Assembly: GCA_028291125.1 (NCBI GenBank)
Contig: JAQGIN010000507.1
Location: forward strand, 1-13,238
Origin: Caulobacter sp.
GTDB taxonomy: Bacteria > Pseudomonadota > Alphaproteobacteria > Caulobacterales > Caulobacteraceae
Direction of reading: 5' to 3'
DNA length: 13,238 bases
This document shows, piece after piece, positions 1 through 7,135 of this stretch (the first letter of the stretch is position 1; the number at the start of each line of letters is the position of its first letter). A program made the translations under genes and the position numbers. Below the pieces are notes generated by a model. The model had not been told where the DNA came from. It saw only the letters and a program-made list of their open reading frames with translations, and searched no databases.

Positions 1-2
1 CC

Positions 3-317
3 CCGCAGCTGCTGGCCCTGCTGGCCGTCTGCGTGGTGCTGCTGGCCATCGTCCTGACCCTGACGGTGTTCGGGGCCCGGGCCATGGGCTTCTCCAAGCC
101 CGACGAGATCGCCATCGCCTTTTGCGGATCGAAGAAGAGCTTGGCCACCGGCGTGCCGATGGCCGGCATCCTGTTCCCGGCCGCCACGGTCGGGGTGCTG
201 GTGCTGCCGCTGATGCTGTTCCACCAGATCCAGCTGATGGCCTGCTCGATCATCGCCCAGCGCTACGCCGCCAAGGGCCGGGCGGCGGCCGCCGCGGCGG
301 CAGCGCCTGTGTCCTAA
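3..317 (+). CDS. Bile acid:sodium symporter-like membrane protein (C-terminal part)
   Basis: The reading frame is open from the window edge to a TAA at 315-317, so only the last 104 residues are visible and the true start lies upstream. The sequence shows a hydrophobic helix (about residues 1-25), the hydrophilic motif IAFCGSKKSLATGVPMA, another hydrophobic helix ending in VLPLMLFHQIQLM, and a short Lys/Arg-plus-Ala tail. The GSKKSLATGVPMA stretch is characteristic of the SBF-like (YfeH/PF13593) branch of the bile acid:sodium symporter superfamily. These are inner-membrane proteins with about ten helices and, in bacteria, mostly unproven substrates. The poly-Ala C-terminus (eight Ala before PVS) is a low-complexity end, probably cytoplasmic. 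Substrate cannot be inferred from what is present. Family assignment rests on the motif and is fairly firm. Confidence 0.8.
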   Translation, partial: PQLLALLAVCVVLLAIVLTLTVFGARAMGFSKPDEIAIAFCGSKKSLATGVPMAGILFPAATVGVLVLPLMLFHQIQLMACSIIAQRYAAKGRAAAAAAAAPVS

Positions 318-538
318 CTACGAGCGACGTCCGGCATTCACCGTCGCGGAAGTTGCCGGGCGCGCGGACGTTCGGATCGTTCGGCGCTCAGAAATTGAGC
401 ACGTCTGGCGGCGGCGCGCCTTGGTGAAATGGCGTAGGTTGGCGAACGGTGATATCTCGGGTTTCGTCGGGCGGTCGCGCGCTCGGATCGGCGTCATCCA
501 GCCTGATCGTGCCGCGGCGCTGTTTTGAGAGAGATCCC

Positions 539-889
539 ATGCCGACCCTTCGTCACGTCGCGGCTGTCGCCATTCTGGCTTTGATTGGCGGAAACGCGGC
601 TTTGGCGCAGTCCGCGCCGCTTTCGCCGCCGCCGGCCGCCACCTCTCCGGGGCCGAGCCAGACCCTGAGCATCGACACGCCCATCGAGACGCTCGTCGCC
701 ACGCCGACGGCCAAGGCGGCGCTCGACGCCGACATTCCGGGCCTGACCACCCATCCGATGTACGACAAGTTCAAGCACGAGAGCCTTCGCGGGGTGGCGC
801 CGAAGTTCGGCGGCGCGATCACCGACAAGGACCTGGCCAAGCTGCAGGCCGACCTCGCCGCCCTGCCCCAGTCGTCGGCGTCACGCTAG
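539..889 (+). CDS. Small secreted/periplasmic protein of unknown function
   Basis: The frame is open from 449, but I place the start at the ATG at 539, giving 116 aa. It is preceded by the purine-rich GAGAGA a few bases upstream and gives a clean signal peptide: a charged MPTLRH, a hydrophobic core VAAVAILALIGG and a cleavage site near NAALAQ-S (about residue 24). After cleavage comes a Pro/Ser/Ala-rich linker (about 25-45), then a compact region with TPIETLVATPTAKAALD, GLTTHPMYDKF and KDLAKLQADLAAL. I recognise no named domain, though proteins with this 'TPIETL...HPMYDKFK' layout seem familiar from Caulobacterales and Sphingomonadales. No cysteines, no membrane segment beyond the signal. It stands alone between a symporter and a dehydrogenase, with more than 100 bp either side, so it is probably its own transcription unit. 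Function unknown. Confidence 0.75.
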   Translation: MPTLRHVAAVAILALIGGNAALAQSAPLSPPPAATSPGPSQTLSIDTPIETLVATPTAKAALDADIPGLTTHPMYDKFKHESLRGVAPKFGGAITDKDLAKLQADLAALPQSSASR

Positions 890-1025
890 GAACGACCGCT
901 TTCGGCTCGGTTGATCTCGCCGGATCCGCGGTGACGGACCGGCGAGAAGGCGGCGCCAGACGAAGAAGCGCGCGCGCCGGCAAAGTTGCGATTCCCTGCC
1001 GCGCCCTCCCGCACTAGAAGTCCGC

Positions 1026-1763
1026 ATGGATTCTTCAGCTAAGCCCCTCGCCGGCCGCATCGCCCTGGTCACCGGCGCCACCCGCGGCATCGGCGAGGCC
1101 TGCGCCCTGGGCCTGGCTCAGGCCGGGGCCCATGTCATCGCCGTCGGCCGCACCCAGGGGGCTCTGGAAGCCCTCGACGACGCGGTGTTCGCCGCCACCG
1201 GCGAGCACGCCACCCTGGTCCCTCTCGACCTCAAGGAGCCGGACGGCGTCGACCAGCTGGGCGCGGCGATCCACGCCCGCTGGGGCAAGCTCGACATCCT
1301 GGTCGGGGCGGCGGGCGTTCTCGGGGCCCTGACCCCGGTCAGCCATCTCGACCCCAAGGCCTGGGACATGCTGATGGCCACCAACCTCACCGCCAATTGG
1401 CGGCTGATCCGCGGCATGGATCCGCTGCTGCGCGCCTCGCACGCCGGCCGGGCGATCTTCCTGACCAGCAGCGTCGCCCAGACCCACAAGGCCTTCTGGG
1501 GCGGCTACGCCGCCTCCAAGGCCGGGCTGGAGGCCATCGTCGGCTGCTATAACGACGAGATGGAGAACACCACCGTGCGGGCCCTGTGCGTCGATCCCGG
1601 CGCCATGCGCACCCGCATGCGCGCCGGGGCCTTTCCGGGCGAGGATCCGCAGAGCCTGCCGGCCCCCGAGGCGATCGTACCGCTGATCCTCGACCTGGCC
1701 CGCCAGGACCGCCTGCCGCCGGCCGGGGTGGTGAGGTTCAAGGACTGGGCGGCGGCGGTCTAG
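1026..1763 (+). CDS. SDR-family NAD(P)-dependent oxidoreductase (YciK-like)
   Basis: A 245-aa classical short-chain dehydrogenase/reductase. Visible landmarks are the nucleotide-binding TGATRGIG (residues 16-23), DLK at 68-70 (adenine-ring contact region), GAAG at 94-97 in place of the usual NNAG, the structural Asn in ATNLTA (120), the catalytic Ser in TSSVA (148-149) and the YAASK catalytic pair Tyr161/Lys165. The stretch ATNLTANWRLIRGMDPLLR and the later RTRMRAGAFPGEDP closely resemble the YciK branch of the family, whose physiological substrate is not established. Length is normal. The start is the ATG at 1026; only a weak purine run (AGAAG) precedes it. The gene faces der convergently, with an inverted repeat between them. 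The cofactor cannot be read with certainty; Arg after the Gly motif region (GRT at 41-43) favours NADP(H), as inference. Confidence 0.9.
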   Translation: MDSSAKPLAGRIALVTGATRGIGEACALGLAQAGAHVIAVGRTQGALEALDDAVFAATGEHATLVPLDLKEPDGVDQLGAAIHARWGKLDILVGAAGVLGALTPVSHLDPKAWDMLMATNLTANWRLIRGMDPLLRASHAGRAIFLTSSVAQTHKAFWGGYAASKAGLEAIVGCYNDEMENTTVRALCVDPGAMRTRMRAGAFPGEDPQSLPAPEAIVPLILDLARQDRLPPAGVVRFKDWAAAV

Positions 1764-1775
1764 CGGCCGAAGCCC

Positions 1776-1865
1776 TGCGTCCTTCGAGGCCGCTTCGCGG
1801 CGCCTCAGGATGAGGAATTCAGCACAGTCGTCCTCATCCTGAGGTGGCGAGCCTCGAAGGACGCA
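1776..1865. repeat. 90-bp nested inverted repeat between convergent genes
   Basis: The outer arms tgcgtccttcgaggc (1776-1790) and gcctcgaaggacgca (1851-1865) are perfect 15-bp complements. The inner arms cctcaggatgagga (1803-1816) and tcctcatcctgagg (1831-1844) are perfect 14-bp complements. The spacer after the left outer arm (cgcttcgcggcg) can also fold on itself. It lies 12 bp after the dehydrogenase stop and 8 bp before the der stop, so a transcript from either side would form a long hairpin. There is no T-run after either side. The words 'ccttcgaggc' and 'cctcaggatgagg' are typical of dispersed palindromic repeats seen in many alphaproteobacterial genomes. A role as bidirectional terminator or mRNA 3'-end stabiliser is inference. 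Confidence 0.8.
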
Positions 1866-1873
1866 AGGCGCCG

Positions 1874-3706
1874 CTACCGCCCCTTGGGCTTGGACGGCTT
1901 ATTCCCGCGCACCAGGATCGGGCCGCTACGGCTCCCCGGCTTCGGCCCCGTGGGCTTGCCGCCCTTGCCGCCCGTCGGCTTGCCGCCGAAGGTCTTGGGG
2001 CCGGTCGCCTTGCCGCCGGCCACCTTGGTCCCGACCTTGTAGCTGGGCGCGGTGCGGGCCGAGGAGCGCGGGCCCATCTTCTTCACCGACTTGACCGCCG
2101 CCTTGCCCGGCTCGGGCGCGGGTCCGACCGGCGCGGCCGGCGCGGCCCCGCTGGTCGGGCCGAGCCGCTTGACGGCCTTGACCGCCGCCTTGGCGACGGC
2201 GACCTCGGCCTTGACCGCGGCGGCCTCGACCTTGTCGGCGGCGACGGCGGCTTCCTCGGCCAGGCGCTTGGATTTCTTGACGGTGTTGCGCGAGGCCTTG
2301 ATGCGGGCCTCTTCGCGCTCCTTGCGCTCGTATTCGCGCTTGCCGCGGCCCGAGTGGCCCTTGGCCTCGCCGTCGGCATAGGGGTTGGCCCCGGACTTCA
2401 GGGTGATGCGCAGCGGCACGCCCGGCAGGTCGAAGCTTTCGCGCAGGCTGTTGACCAGATAGCGGCGGTACTGCTCGGGCATCTGGTCGGCGCGGCTGGA
2501 GAACAGCACGAAGGTCGGCGGCCGCGCCTTGATCTGCGCCATGTACTTGGGCTTGATCCGCTTGCCGGCCACCGACGGCGGCGCGTGGCGCTGCATGGCC
2601 ATCTGCAGCCAGTCGTTGAGGTCGCGGGTCTTGACCTTGGTCGACCAGTCGCGATGGGTCTTCAGCACCGCTGGCATCAGCTTGTCGATGCCCTTGCCGG
2701 TCTCGCCCGACAAGGCCACCACCGGCGCGCCGCGCAGCTGCGGCAGCATGCGCTCGGCGTGCTCGCGGAAATTCTTCAGGGTCTCGGCCTGGTCGTCGAC
2801 TAGGTCCCACTTGGCCAGCACGAACACCAGGCAGCGACCTTCGCGCTCGGTCAGGTCGGCGATCTGCAGGTCCTGGGTCTCGAACGGGTGGGTGGCGTCC
2901 ATCACCAAGAGCACCACCTCAGCGAAGGTGATCGAGCGGATGGTGTCCTGGGTCGACAGCTTTTCCAGCTTCTCGTTGACCCGGGCCTTGCGGCGCAGGC
3001 CGGCGGTGTCGACCAGCTTGACCCGTTTGCCGTCCCACACCCAGTCGACCGAGATCGAGTCGCGGGTGATGCCGGCCTCGGGGCCGGTCAGCAGCCGCTG
3101 CTCGCCGATCAGCTTGTTAATCAGGGTCGACTTGCCGGCGTTGGGGCGACCGACGATGGCGATCTTGATCGGCTTGTTCTCGTCGAACTCCTCCTGCTCG
3201 GTCTGCAGCTCCTCGGGAACCGCGGCCAACAGGGCGGCGTATAGCTCGGCCATGCCCTCGCCGTGCTCGCCCGACATGTGGATCGGCTCGCCCAGGCCCA
3301 GCTGGTAGGCCTCGATGGCCCCGGCGTCGCCGGCCTTGCCCTCGGCCTTGTTGGCCCCGACGATCACCGGCTTGCCGCGGCGGCGCAGCAGGTCGGCGAA
3401 GGTGCGGTCCAGGGCGGTGACCCCCTCGCGGGCGTCGAACACGAACAGGCAGACATCGGCCTCCTCGACCGCCAGTTCGGTCTGGGCGCGCATCCGCGCC
3501 TCCAGGCTCTCGTCGGTGACGTCCTCGAAGCCGGCGGTGTCGATCAGCTCCAGATCGAAGTCGCCCAGGCGGCCAAAAGCGAAGCGGCGGTCGCGGGTCA
3601 CCCCCGGCTGATCGTCGACCAGGGCCAGGCGGCGGCCGGCCAGACGGTTGAACAGCGTGGACTTGCCCACATTGGGGCGACCGACGATGGCGAGTTTCAA
3701 AGGCAT
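1874..3706 (-). CDS. der: Ribosome-biogenesis GTPase Der (EngA) with long basic C-terminal tail
   Basis: A 610-aa protein. Der is an essential double-GTPase that acts in 50S ribosomal subunit assembly. Domain 1: Walker A GRPNVGKS (9-16), G3 DTAG (56-59), G4 NKAE (119-122), G5-like SGE (145-147). Domain 2: GRPNAGKS (186-193), DTAG (233-236), G4 AKWD (298-301), SGE (333-335). The KH-like domain follows, with PPTFVLFSS (396-404) and YLVNSLRESFDLPGVPLRI (416-434), ending near residue 445. E. coli Der is about 490 aa; here roughly 165 extra residues follow, first an Arg/Glu/Ala/Lys-rich likely helical stretch (453-515) and then Gly/Pro/Lys/Ser repeats (KPTGGKGGKPTGPKPG). The G4 of domain 2 has Ala where Asn is usual. 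The start is ATG at 3706, giving Walker A at the usual distance. The gene lies 154 bp downstream of bamB in the same direction, as in the E. coli yfgM-bamB-der group. Confidence 0.96.
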   Translation of the reverse strand: MPLKLAIVGRPNVGKSTLFNRLAGRRLALVDDQPGVTRDRRFAFGRLGDFDLELIDTAGFEDVTDESLEARMRAQTELAVEEADVCLFVFDAREGVTALDRTFADLLRRRGKPVIVGANKAEGKAGDAGAIEAYQLGLGEPIHMSGEHGEGMAELYAALLAAVPEELQTEQEEFDENKPIKIAIVGRPNAGKSTLINKLIGEQRLLTGPEAGITRDSISVDWVWDGKRVKLVDTAGLRRKARVNEKLEKLSTQDTIRSITFAEVVLLVMDATHPFETQDLQIADLTEREGRCLVFVLAKWDLVDDQAETLKNFREHAERMLPQLRGAPVVALSGETGKGIDKLMPAVLKTHRDWSTKVKTRDLNDWLQMAMQRHAPPSVAGKRIKPKYMAQIKARPPTFVLFSSRADQMPEQYRRYLVNSLRESFDLPGVPLRITLKSGANPYADGEAKGHSGRGKREYERKEREEARIKASRNTVKKSKRLAEEAAVAADKVEAAAVKAEVAVAKAAVKAVKRLGPTSGAAPAAPVGPAPEPGKAAVKSVKKMGPRSSARTAPSYKVGTKVAGGKATGPKTFGGKPTGGKGGKPTGPKPGSRSGPILVRGNKPSKPKGR

Positions 3707-3860
3707 GGGCTTGAGTAGTCGATTTCTGCCGTCCCCGCAAAGCGCGCGCCGGGGCCGGCTTGCGCCGACCCGGGCTTCGGGACGTTCTAGGAGCCTGGAT
3801 AGGCGGAGCGCGCTTCTACGCTCTTCAGCATCGCCGCGAAAGCGGGATGATGGCTTCTCG

Positions 3861-5300
3861 CTAGCGGATGGCGATCACCTGGGCGTCGTCGGTCACCGCA
3901 TAGACCATGCCGCCGAAGGCGATCGGGCCGATCAGCACCGGGCCGCCGACCTTCAGGGTCTTGAGGACCTCGCCGGTCTTGGGGTTCAGCGCCACGGCCT
4001 CGCCCTCGCTCGACATGGTGATCAGGCGGTCCGAAGCCAGCACCGGGCTGGACCACAGCAGCGGATGCTTGGCCCGCTTCTTCTTCTGGCGCTTGCTCAG
4101 CTTGTCGGTCTGGTTGAGGTCGCGGATCCAGTAGACCTGGCCGGCCTCGCGCGACACGCAGATCACCTGGCCGGCCTTGTCGACCACATAGACCACGTCG
4201 CCGGCCGCCCAGGGGGTGGTGATGGCGGTGACCGGCAGGCTCCAGCGGGCCTGGCCGGTGCGCAGGTCGGTGGCGGCGAACACCCCCGAATGGCTGACGG
4301 CGAACACGTCGCCCTTGTAGATGATCGGCCGACCGGCGATGTCGCGGATTTCCGACAGGGCGTTGGTGCGGCTGGCGCGGGACAGCGCCTCGCTCCACAG
4401 GTCGTTGCCGTTGGCGGCGCGCAGGGCCACCAGTTCGCCGGAGGCGAAGCCGGCGACCACGGTGTCGCCGCTGACCGCCGGGCTCGAGGCGGCCAGGATG
4501 CGGGCCGGCTCGATCAGGGCCTGATAGGTCCAGCCGGGCACGCCGGTGGCGGCGTTGAAGGTCAGCAGTTCGTTGTCTGTGGAGACCACGAACAGCCGGC
4601 CGTCGGCGACGGTGGGGGCGGCGTGGATCGGCGTGCTGACGGCCTGGCGCCAGCCCTCGGCCCCGGTGGCGGCGTCGAGTTGGGCCACGAAGCGGAAGCC
4701 GGAGGAGACGTAGACCTTGCCGTCGGCCACGGCCAGGCCGCCGCCGAAGCCGAGGCGATCGCCGCGACCGCCGCCGCCGAAGCCGACGCCCAACACGCGG
4801 AAGCCGTTGCCGCCCTTGACCTCCTGGCGCACGGTCTTGCGCCAGATGGTCGAGCCGCTCTTGGCGTCGAGGGCCACGACGGTGGAATCCCCGTCCATCA
4901 CGAAGATGCGGCCGTCGGCCGAGACCGGCGGGGCGGTGATGTGGAAGGTGCGGTTGCCCTTCTGGCCGAAGCCCTTCTTCCAGGCGACCTGGAAGTCGGG
5001 GGCGGCGATGACGTGCTCGACCGACTGCTCGGGATTGGACCCGGGCAGCTTCCAGTCGGCCTGCTCGGCGGCCGGCGGCAGGAAGAAGTCCGTGCCCTTC
5101 AGGGCGTCGGCCGGCTCGACCTTCTGGTCGAAGGCGATGACCGAGATCCGCTGACCCTCGGTGGCGATGCTCTTGTTGCCGCCCTTCTTGTCGAACGGAT
5201 TGAGCTTGGAGATCGTCGAGCAGCCCGTCGCCGCCACGGCGGTCGACAGCAGCGCCGCCAGGATCAGGGAACGCTTCAGCTTCATGGGTCGGCGGCTCAT
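3861..5300 (-). CDS. bamB: Outer-membrane assembly lipoprotein BamB
   Basis: 479 aa. BamB is a periplasm-facing outer-membrane lipoprotein of the BAM complex that helps insert beta-barrel proteins. A signal peptide with hydrophobic core (LILAALLSTAVAA) ends in a lipobox-like AATGC, with Cys27 as the likely lipidated residue. After a linker, PQQ-like beta-propeller blades repeat from about residue 100 to the end, seen as 'G..W' turns (DAKSGSTIWRK, DAATGAEGWRQ, NAATGVPGWTY, RAANGNDLWSE, DLRTGQARWSL, SREAGQVYWIR, NPKTGEVLKTL). Two unusual loops stand out: a Gly-rich one (163-188) and a basic one (400-412, SKRQKKKRAKH). The annotated ATG at 5300 overlaps the upstream stop as ATGA, suggesting translational coupling. 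An in-frame ATG at 5285 (MKLKRSL) gives a more conventional signal peptide and is a credible alternative. Length is greater than E. coli BamB (about 390 aa) because of the N-terminal linker and loops. Confidence 0.92.
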   Translation of the reverse strand: MSRRPMKLKRSLILAALLSTAVAATGCSTISKLNPFDKKGGNKSIATEGQRISVIAFDQKVEPADALKGTDFFLPPAAEQADWKLPGSNPEQSVEHVIAAPDFQVAWKKGFGQKGNRTFHITAPPVSADGRIFVMDGDSTVVALDAKSGSTIWRKTVRQEVKGGNGFRVLGVGFGGGGRGDRLGFGGGLAVADGKVYVSSGFRFVAQLDAATGAEGWRQAVSTPIHAAPTVADGRLFVVSTDNELLTFNAATGVPGWTYQALIEPARILAASSPAVSGDTVVAGFASGELVALRAANGNDLWSEALSRASRTNALSEIRDIAGRPIIYKGDVFAVSHSGVFAATDLRTGQARWSLPVTAITTPWAAGDVVYVVDKAGQVICVSREAGQVYWIRDLNQTDKLSKRQKKKRAKHPLLWSSPVLASDRLITMSSEGEAVALNPKTGEVLKTLKVGGPVLIGPIAFGGMVYAVTDDAQVIAIR

Positions 5301-6061
5301 TGGGCGGGGGCGCCGTTCGGCGCCGATTGCAGGCCCGGCGGCAATTGGCCGGGCGCGAGTTGGATGGGCGGCGGCAGGGCCAGGGCGGCCTTGATCGTCG
5401 CCGGCAGCACCTTGGCCGAGCCGGAATCGATCAGCTCCATCGCCCCGCGGGCCCGCTGGCGGACCTCGTCGGACGATTCGCCGAGCAGGGTGAGCACGGC
5501 GAAGTCGTCACGGGCGCCCTTCAGGTCGCCGGCCTGCAGCTTGGCGAAGGCCAGGGCTTCCTTGGCCTGCACGCGATAGGGGCTCTTCTCGCCGGTCAAT
5601 GGGGTCAGCCTCGCCTCGACATCCTTGTAGGGAGCCGTGTCCATGAGCGCGAAGGCGGATTTGAGGCGGGCCAGATCGCCCATCACCGGATCGGGCGAAA
5701 GCTTGGCCGCTTCGTCGAAATAGCGCACCGCGTCGGACACCCGGCGCTCGTCCAGGCGGATGCCGCCCAGCTGCATCAGGGCCAGGGCCTTGTAGGCCGG
5801 GGCGGCGTCCTTGCTCAGGGCCTCGAAGGCCGGCGCGGCCTTGGCCGAGCCGTCGCGGTTGAAGGTGTCGAGCGCCACCTGATAGGCCTCGGACGACTTG
5901 GCCGCCTTCGAGGTCTGGTATTCGTTGTAGCCCCAGTAGCCGCCGACGCCGATCAGCGCCACGACCACCAGCCCGCCGACCCACGGCAAGGACTTCAGCG
6001 CGAGGGTCTTGTAACGGTCGGAGCGAAGCTGCTCTTCGACCTCGTCAAACACATCGACCAC
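5297..6061 (-). CDS. YfgM-like TPR inner-membrane protein
   Basis: 254 aa, starting at a GTG (6061) with GGAG-like CGGAGC about 9 bases upstream. The N-terminus MVDVFDEVEEQLRSDRYKTL is cytoplasmic, then one membrane helix (about 27-46, PWVGGLVVVALIGVGGYWGY) and a helical periplasmic region of TPR-like pairs (56-210), ending in a Pro-rich tail (229-254). This topology and the N-terminal pattern match the YfgM/TPR_21 family; in E. coli YfgM is an ancillary SecYEG subunit that hands proteins to periplasmic chaperones. The stop overlaps the bamB start by 4 bp (ATGA), so the two are almost certainly co-translated. The yfgM-bamB-der order repeats that of E. coli. The TPR motifs are degenerate, so family membership is supported as much by context as by sequence. 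Confidence 0.85.
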   Translation of the reverse strand: MVDVFDEVEEQLRSDRYKTLALKSLPWVGGLVVVALIGVGGYWGYNEYQTSKAAKSSEAYQVALDTFNRDGSAKAAPAFEALSKDAAPAYKALALMQLGGIRLDERRVSDAVRYFDEAAKLSPDPVMGDLARLKSAFALMDTAPYKDVEARLTPLTGEKSPYRVQAKEALAFAKLQAGDLKGARDDFAVLTLLGESSDEVRQRARGAMELIDSGSAKVLPATIKAALALPPPIQLAPGQLPPGLQSAPNGAPAQ

Positions 6062-6076
6062 GAACGGGGCTCCGAA

Positions 6077-6097
6077 AAAGGCGCGGACAGCGCCTTT
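6077..6097 (-). terminator. Terminator-like hairpin in the yfgM leader
   Basis: Read on the minus strand, AAAGGCGC and GCGCCTTT form a perfect 8-bp stem around a 5-nt loop (TGTCC), and the 3' arm runs into a five-T tract followed by C. This is the shape of an intrinsic terminator. It lies 16 bp before the yfgM GTG and downstream of the candidate promoter at 6213-6239, so it could end panB read-through, or act as a leader attenuator; neither is shown by sequence alone. Confidence 0.5.
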
Positions 6098-6212
6098 AGC
6101 GCGCTTTCAGGCGGCGAAATCGTGGCCGCCGCCCGCGAGGCGCTGGGGTTTCAAACATGGACCGCCTCGCCGCCGGATGTCACCGGCCTCGAACGCGCGT
6201 CGCGGCGGCGAA

Positions 6213-6239
6213 CCTATAGCGTGTCAGGGCCGCCCGCAA
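6213..6239 (-). promoter_or_regulatory. Candidate housekeeping promoter for yfgM-bamB(-der)
   Basis: On the minus strand TTGCGGG (6239-6233) is followed after 12 nt by GCTATAGG (6220-6213). This fits the Caulobacter vegetative-sigma consensus TTGaCgS, 10-14 nt, GCTANAWC, with one clear mismatch in each box. It sits in the 197-bp gap between panB and yfgM and would give a leader of roughly 145 nt that contains the hairpin at 6077-6097. Transcription start not shown. Confidence 0.5.
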
Positions 6240-6258
6240 CGGCGCACGGCCGACGCGA

Positions 6259-7101
6259 TCAATCGTCCTTCGTGACGGCGGGCTTGGCGAAATAGGTCTC
6301 GGCCTCACCGGGAAAGCGGCGGGTCCGGACGTCGTCGGCATAGGCGGTGGCGGCGCGGACGATCTCGCCCTTGAGATCGGCGTAGCGGCGGACGAACTTC
6401 GGCGTCCAGTCGAACAGGCCCAGCATGTCGTCGGTGACCAGGATCTGGCCGTCGCAGCCGGCCGAGGCGCCGATGCCGATGGTCGGCGGGGCGATGGCGG
6501 CGGTGATGTCGCGGGCCAGCGGCTCGGCGACGCCCTCGACCACCACCGCGAAGGCCCCGGCCTGTGCGGTCGCCCTCGCCTCCTCCAGGATCAGCGCCCG
6601 GCCGGCCGCATCGCGGCCCTTGGCCTTGAAGCCGCCGTCGACCAGCACCGCCTGCGGGCGCAGGCCGACATGGCCCATCACCGGGATGCCGCGCTTGACC
6701 ATGTAGTCGATGGTGGCCGGCACGGTGGGGCCGCTCTCGACCTTCACGCCCTGGGCCCCGGTCTCCTTCATGATCCGGGCGGCGTTGGCGTAGGCGACCT
6801 CGGGCGAGCCTTCGTACGAGCCGAACGGCATGTCGATGACCACCATCGCCCGGCGCGAGCCGCGCATCACCGCCTGGCCGTGCAGGATCATCATCTCCAG
6901 GGTCACCCCGACGGTGTTGGGCAGGCCGTGCACCACCATGCCCAGCGAATCCCCGACCAGCAGCAGGTCGCAGACCTCGTCGAGGGCGGCGGCCACCGGG
7001 GCGGTGTAGGCGGTCAGGCAGACGATCGGCTCGCCGCCCTTGCGGCTGGCGATATCGGGGGCGGACAGCCGGCGGACGGTGTCTTGGCGTTGGGCGGACA
7101 G
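6259..7101 (-). CDS. panB: 3-methyl-2-oxobutanoate hydroxymethyltransferase (ketopantoate hydroxymethyltransferase)
   Basis: PanB transfers a hydroxymethyl group from 5,10-methylene-tetrahydrofolate to alpha-ketoisovalerate, giving ketopantoate for pantothenate/CoA synthesis. The frame is open from a TAG at 7120-7122 and has no ATG or TTG near the expected N-terminus; the first GTG (6996) would remove the conserved CLTAYTAP. I choose CTG at 7101, which gives 280 aa (normal family length), an N-terminus SAQRQDTVRRLSAPDI typical of alphaproteobacterial PanB, and a GGAG (7111-7108) six bases upstream. Landmarks: GDSLGM (50-55, metal-binding Asp51), DMPFGSY (90-96, metal-binding Asp90), KVESG (120-124), MGHVGL (142-147), catalytic-region VVEGV with Glu189, IGIGASAGCDGQ (208-219). 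It follows the cassette 2 membrane protein by 34 bp on the same strand, so it may share that transcript. Confidence 0.93.
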   Translation of the reverse strand: MSAQRQDTVRRLSAPDIASRKGGEPIVCLTAYTAPVAAALDEVCDLLLVGDSLGMVVHGLPNTVGVTLEMMILHGQAVMRGSRRAMVVIDMPFGSYEGSPEVAYANAARIMKETGAQGVKVESGPTVPATIDYMVKRGIPVMGHVGLRPQAVLVDGGFKAKGRDAAGRALILEEARATAQAGAFAVVVEGVAEPLARDITAAIAPPTIGIGASAGCDGQILVTDDMLGLFDWTPKFVRRYADLKGEIVRAATAYADDVRTRRFPGEAETYFAKPAVTKDD

Positions 7102-7135
7102 GGCGGGCTCCAGCGTGGCCTAGGGGAGCCGCACC

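Noticed and set aside
1844..2803. A 319-codon plus-strand open frame opposite der, and similar antisense frames over yfgM, panB and the sigma genes.
   Set aside because: All mirror real genes, have Gly/Ala/Arg-rich composition and no recognisable motifs.
3787..4398. A minus-strand frame extending past the bamB stop into the bamB-der gap.
   Set aside because: It overlaps bamB in another frame and its sequence is Arg/Pro/Gly-rich with no domain; its tail in the gap is too short to stand alone.
3648..5579. A 643-codon open frame on the plus strand opposite bamB and the start of der.
   Set aside because: It is antisense to convincingly identified genes, is low-complexity (Gly/Ala/Asp/His-rich) and has no domain; a by-product of GC-rich codon use.
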